From Pseudomonadota bacterium (GTDB lineage: Bacteria; Pseudomonadota; Alphaproteobacteria; Rhizobiales; Rhizobiaceae), in NCBI GenBank assembly GCA_023422735.1, contig JAFAGL010000320.1:1-9106 (forward strand): a stretch of DNA of 9,106 nt. Direction: 5' to 3'. This document shows positions 7,380 to 9,106 of the stretch, in pieces. A program made the position numbers and the translations under genes. Numbering within the stretch: position 1 is the first letter of the stretch; each line of letters starts with the position of its first letter. The notes beneath the pieces are model-generated. The model made no database searches. It worked only from the letters and a program-made list of their open reading frames with translations, and had not been told where the DNA came from.

Positions 7380-8558
7380 ATGTCATTCAAGCCAACTTCG
7401 GACAAACAACGAGGGCTGAACACCCGCCTCGCTCATTGTGGCAACGATCCCCGCGACTATTTCGGCTTTGTGAACCCACCTGTCGTTCACGCATCGACCG
7501 TGCTTTTTCCCGACGCAGCGACCTTGAGAAGTCGCGATCAGCCCTACACCTACGGCACCCATGGAACACCCACGACAGACGCTTTGGCCAAAGCGCTCGA
7601 TGAACTCGAGGGGTCCGCCGGCACGGTTCTAGTGCCGTCAGGTCTAGCCGCCGTGACATTGCCGTTATTAGCTTTCCTGTCTGCTGGTGATCACGTTCTC
7701 ATTACCGATTCAGTTTACCACCCGACGCGTCGGTTTGCAGATACGATGCTGAAGCGCCTAGGGGTGGAGGTCACTTACTACGATCCCCTGATCGGTGCGG
7801 ATATCGGCCATCTGTTCCAGCCAAATACCAGAGTGGTGTTTACCGAATCTCCGGGTTCCAACACTTTCGAGGTTCAGGACATCCCGGCAATCTGCCGAAT
7901 TGCAAAAGAATCGGATGTCGTTGTCATGATCGACAACACTTGGGCCACGCCGCTTTATTTTCGTCCAATGGAGTGGGGCGTGGATGTTGTTATCCATGCC
8001 GCGACTAAATATCCCGCCGGCCATTCGGACCTGCTTCTCGGTAGCATTTCCGCAAATGAGCGCTGTTTCGCTAAAATCGAGGAGGCGCATAGCGTTCTTG
8101 GCATTTGCGCCGCGCCGGACGATGCGTATCAGGTACTTCGAGGTTTACGCACCATGGGTGTGCGCTTGGCACGTCACGAGAAATCAGCCCTCGAACTCGC
8201 CCAATGGCTGCAAGCGCAGGAGGGCGTGGCAGAGGTACTCCATCCCGCCCTGCCCTCGCATCCGACGCACGATCTCTGGCGTCGCGATTTCACAGGTGCG
8301 AGCGGCGTGTTTTCCATTGTGCTCGACGGAGCGAGTCAGGTGCAAGTCGACGCCTTTCTCGATTCGCTGGAGATTTTCGGCATGGGCTATTCGTGGGGAG
8401 GCTTCGAAAGCCTCGCAGTTCCCGTGTTTCTTGGGGACCGTGTGATCGCCAAGGGAAGCAAAAACGGGCCGGTAATCCGCCTGCAGATCGGCTTGGAGGA
8501 CGTGTCGGACCTCAAAGCTGATCTGCAACAAGCATTAAGCGCTTTGAAAAGCGCGTAA
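7380..8558 (+). CDS. metC: cystathionine beta-lyase (PLP-dependent)
   Basis: A 392-residue fold-type I enzyme of the Cys/Met metabolism PLP family. It cleaves L-cystathionine to homocysteine, pyruvate and ammonia in methionine synthesis. Visible elements are the cofactor loop PSGLAAV (86-92), Asp185 in MIDNTWATP (pairs with the PLP ring nitrogen), the Schiff-base Lys210 in AATKYPAGHSD, and the C-terminal GYSWGGFESLA (336-346) plus IRLQIGLED with Arg367 for substrate carboxylate binding. The Trp in SWGG separates beta-lyases from gamma-synthases and gamma-lyases, which usually have SLGG. The ATG at 7380 follows GAGAGG at suitable spacing. One oddity: at 58-65 it reads YGTHGTPT, where E. coli MetC has an Arg that binds cofactor phosphate. 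It is divergent from the PAP2 gene; no strong promoter was found in the 118-base gap. Confidence 0.93.
   Translation: MSFKPTSDKQRGLNTRLAHCGNDPRDYFGFVNPPVVHASTVLFPDAATLRSRDQPYTYGTHGTPTTDALAKALDELEGSAGTVLVPSGLAAVTLPLLAFLSAGDHVLITDSVYHPTRRFADTMLKRLGVEVTYYDPLIGADIGHLFQPNTRVVFTESPGSNTFEVQDIPAICRIAKESDVVVMIDNTWATPLYFRPMEWGVDVVIHAATKYPAGHSDLLLGSISANERCFAKIEEAHSVLGICAAPDDAYQVLRGLRTMGVRLARHEKSALELAQWLQAQEGVAEVLHPALPSHPTHDLWRRDFTGASGVFSIVLDGASQVQVDAFLDSLEIFGMGYSWGGFESLAVPVFLGDRVIAKGSKNGPVIRLQIGLEDVSDLKADLQQALSALKSA
8539..8554 (+). terminator. hairpin at the end of metC (weak terminator candidate)
   Basis: GCGCTT, TGAA, AAGCGC forms a six-base-pair GC-rich stem with a 4-base loop at 8539-8554, ending one base before the metC stop codon. 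No T-run follows directly (the next bases are GTAAGATCACGTGTTTC), so it may not terminate on its own. It is the only terminator-like structure between metC and the tRNA-Pro gene. The stem is visible; its role is a guess. Confidence 0.3.
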
Positions 8559-8625
8559 GATCACGTGTTTCTTGCAGAGTAGGACTTGCCAAGGCTGATC
8601 TGTATCTCTAGGAGACGCGCAGTGT

Positions 8626-8702
8626 CGGAGTGTAGCGCAGCCTGGTAGCGCACCTGATTTGGGATCAGGGGGTCGCAGGTTCGAATCCTGCCACTCCGAC
8701 CA
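8626..8702 (+). tRNA. tRNA-Pro, anticodon TGG, CCA encoded
   Basis: A complete 77-base cloverleaf. The acceptor stem CGGAGTG (8626-8632) pairs perfectly with CACTCCG (8692-8698), followed by discriminator A and an encoded CCA (8700-8702). The D stem is GCGC/GCGC. The anticodon stem is CCTGA/TCAGG (8653-8657 and 8665-8669) with loop TTTGGGA, placing anticodon TGG at 8660-8662. The T stem is GCAGG/CCTGC around TTCGAAT. UGG decodes proline codons CCA and CCG and often others by wobble. It lies 67 bases after metC and 30 bases before the NDUFS4-like gene, on the same strand. Confidence 0.97.
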
Positions 8703-8732
8703 TTGCGCTTCACCATCCGCAGGAATTTCGAG

Positions 8733-9038
8733 ATGTCGGCAAAAATCTTCAGCCCCGCCAAGACGGCCATGCAGTCAGGCAAGGCGAAGACCGGTCATTG
8801 GATTCTCGAATATGATCCGGCAATGCCTCGTAAAATCGATCCGCTTATGGGTTACACTTCATCAGGCGATATGAACAGTCAAATCCGGTTGACATTCGAA
8901 ACCCGGGAAGACGCTGTTGCCTATGCTGAGAAGCACGGCATCGAGTTTCGCTTGCAAGAACCCAAGGAAAGCCGTCGCCGCCAGATTTCCTATTCCGACA
9001 ACTTTCGTTACGACCGCAAGACACCGTGGACGCACTGA
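8733..9038 (+). CDS. NDUFS4-like ETC complex I accessory subunit
   Basis: A 101-residue protein of the 'ETC complex I subunit conserved region' family, homologous to the 18 kDa (AQDQ/NDUFS4) subunit of mitochondrial complex I. Conserved features seen are WILEYDP (23-29), DPLMGYTSSGDM (36-47), a strand-rich middle with FETREDAVAYAEKHGI (55-70), and the C-terminal YSDNFRYDRKTPWTH (87-101), which matches the family's characteristic end. In alphaproteobacteria and mitochondria the protein binds the peripheral arm of NADH:ubiquinone oxidoreductase near the NADH-oxidising module. It has no signal peptide or membrane span, consistent with a cytoplasmic-face subunit. The ATG at 8733 is preferred to a TTG at 8703 because AGGAA (8721-8725) precedes it at 7 bases. 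It sits 30 bases after tRNA-Pro and 33 before the next tRNA, so it may share a transcript with them. Confidence 0.93.
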   Translation: MSAKIFSPAKTAMQSGKAKTGHWILEYDPAMPRKIDPLMGYTSSGDMNSQIRLTFETREDAVAYAEKHGIEFRLQEPKESRRRQISYSDNFRYDRKTPWTH

Positions 9039-9071
9039 CGGCTGCAATTCGAACGACCCCTCCGGTTGTAC

Positions 9072-9106
9072 GGTCCCGTAGCTCAGCTGGATAGAGCACC
9101 GGCCTT
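9072..9106 (+). tRNA. tRNA, 5' part only, probably tRNA-Arg (cut by the window edge)
   Basis: The last 35 bases fit the 5' half of a tRNA. There is an acceptor strand GGTCCCG (9072-9078), TA, then a D arm GCTC-AGCTGGATA-GAGC (9081-9097), one linker base, and the anticodon 5' stem CCGGC (9099-9103) entering the loop with C-T-T. The first anticodon base is therefore T (9106). The overall look, with a loop that would continue as CTTCTAA, resembles alphaproteobacterial tRNA-Arg(TCT), but the identity-deciding bases lie beyond the window, so the amino acid is a guess. Confidence 0.85.

Noticed and set aside
8599..8760. Possible integration (att) site at the tRNA-Pro 3' end
   Set aside because: No duplicate of the tRNA 3' end, integrase or foreign-looking DNA is present in the window.
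8561..8782. Minus-strand open frame containing GRSGRIRTCDPLIPNQ
   Set aside because: This is the well-known spurious peptide produced by translating the antisense of a tRNA-Pro gene, here the one at 8626-8702. It is not a protein.

Overview
The window looks like an ordinary stretch of chromosome from an alphaproteobacterium of the order Hyphomicrobiales (Rhizobiales). Brucella/Ochrobactrum-type bacteria are the best guess from protein flavour and moderate GC. The main pointers are a complete general L-amino acid ABC transporter operon (aapJQMP), a rhizobial-type cystathionine beta-lyase near it, and homologues of two supernumerary complex I subunits (NDUFS6- and NDUFS4-like), which among bacteria are typical of alphaproteobacteria. 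The genus assignment is inference.

Layout, left to right. (1) 1-161, minus strand: the N-terminal end of polyphosphate kinase (ppk), cut by the window edge. (2) 304-1780, plus strand: a two-gene unit made of a small CHCC zinc-finger protein (NDUFS6 family) and a group A FAD-dependent monooxygenase of unknown substrate. (3) 1802-6195, minus strand: the aap operon, read as aapJ (periplasmic binding protein), aapQ and aapM (permeases), aapP (ATPase). A strong hairpin lies between aapJ and aapQ. (4) 6196-6460: a 265-base non-coding region that should hold the aapJ promoter. (5) 6461-7261, minus strand: a membrane PAP2-family phosphatase. (6) 7380-8558, plus strand: metC, cystathionine beta-lyase. 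(7) 8626-9106, plus strand: tRNA-Pro(UGG), an NDUFS4-like complex I subunit, and the 5' part of a further tRNA, probably tRNA-Arg, running off the window.

Working together: AapJQMP imports a broad range of L-amino acids. MetC makes homocysteine for methionine synthesis. The two complex I accessory proteins belong to the respiratory chain, and ppk and the PAP2 protein to phosphate and envelope metabolism. The genes are mostly conserved housekeeping functions. I see no transposase, integrase, phage gene, CRISPR array, toxin-antitoxin pair or defence gene, and no clear sign of horizontal transfer.

I did not find a convincing undescribed system. The points most worth a second look are the aapJ-aapQ hairpin, which in the transcript carries a UNCG-class tetraloop; a hairpin plus T5 in the aapJ leader; the NDUFS4-like gene packed tightly between two tRNA genes; and the coupling of the NDUFS6-like zinc-finger gene to an uncharacterised flavin monooxygenase.
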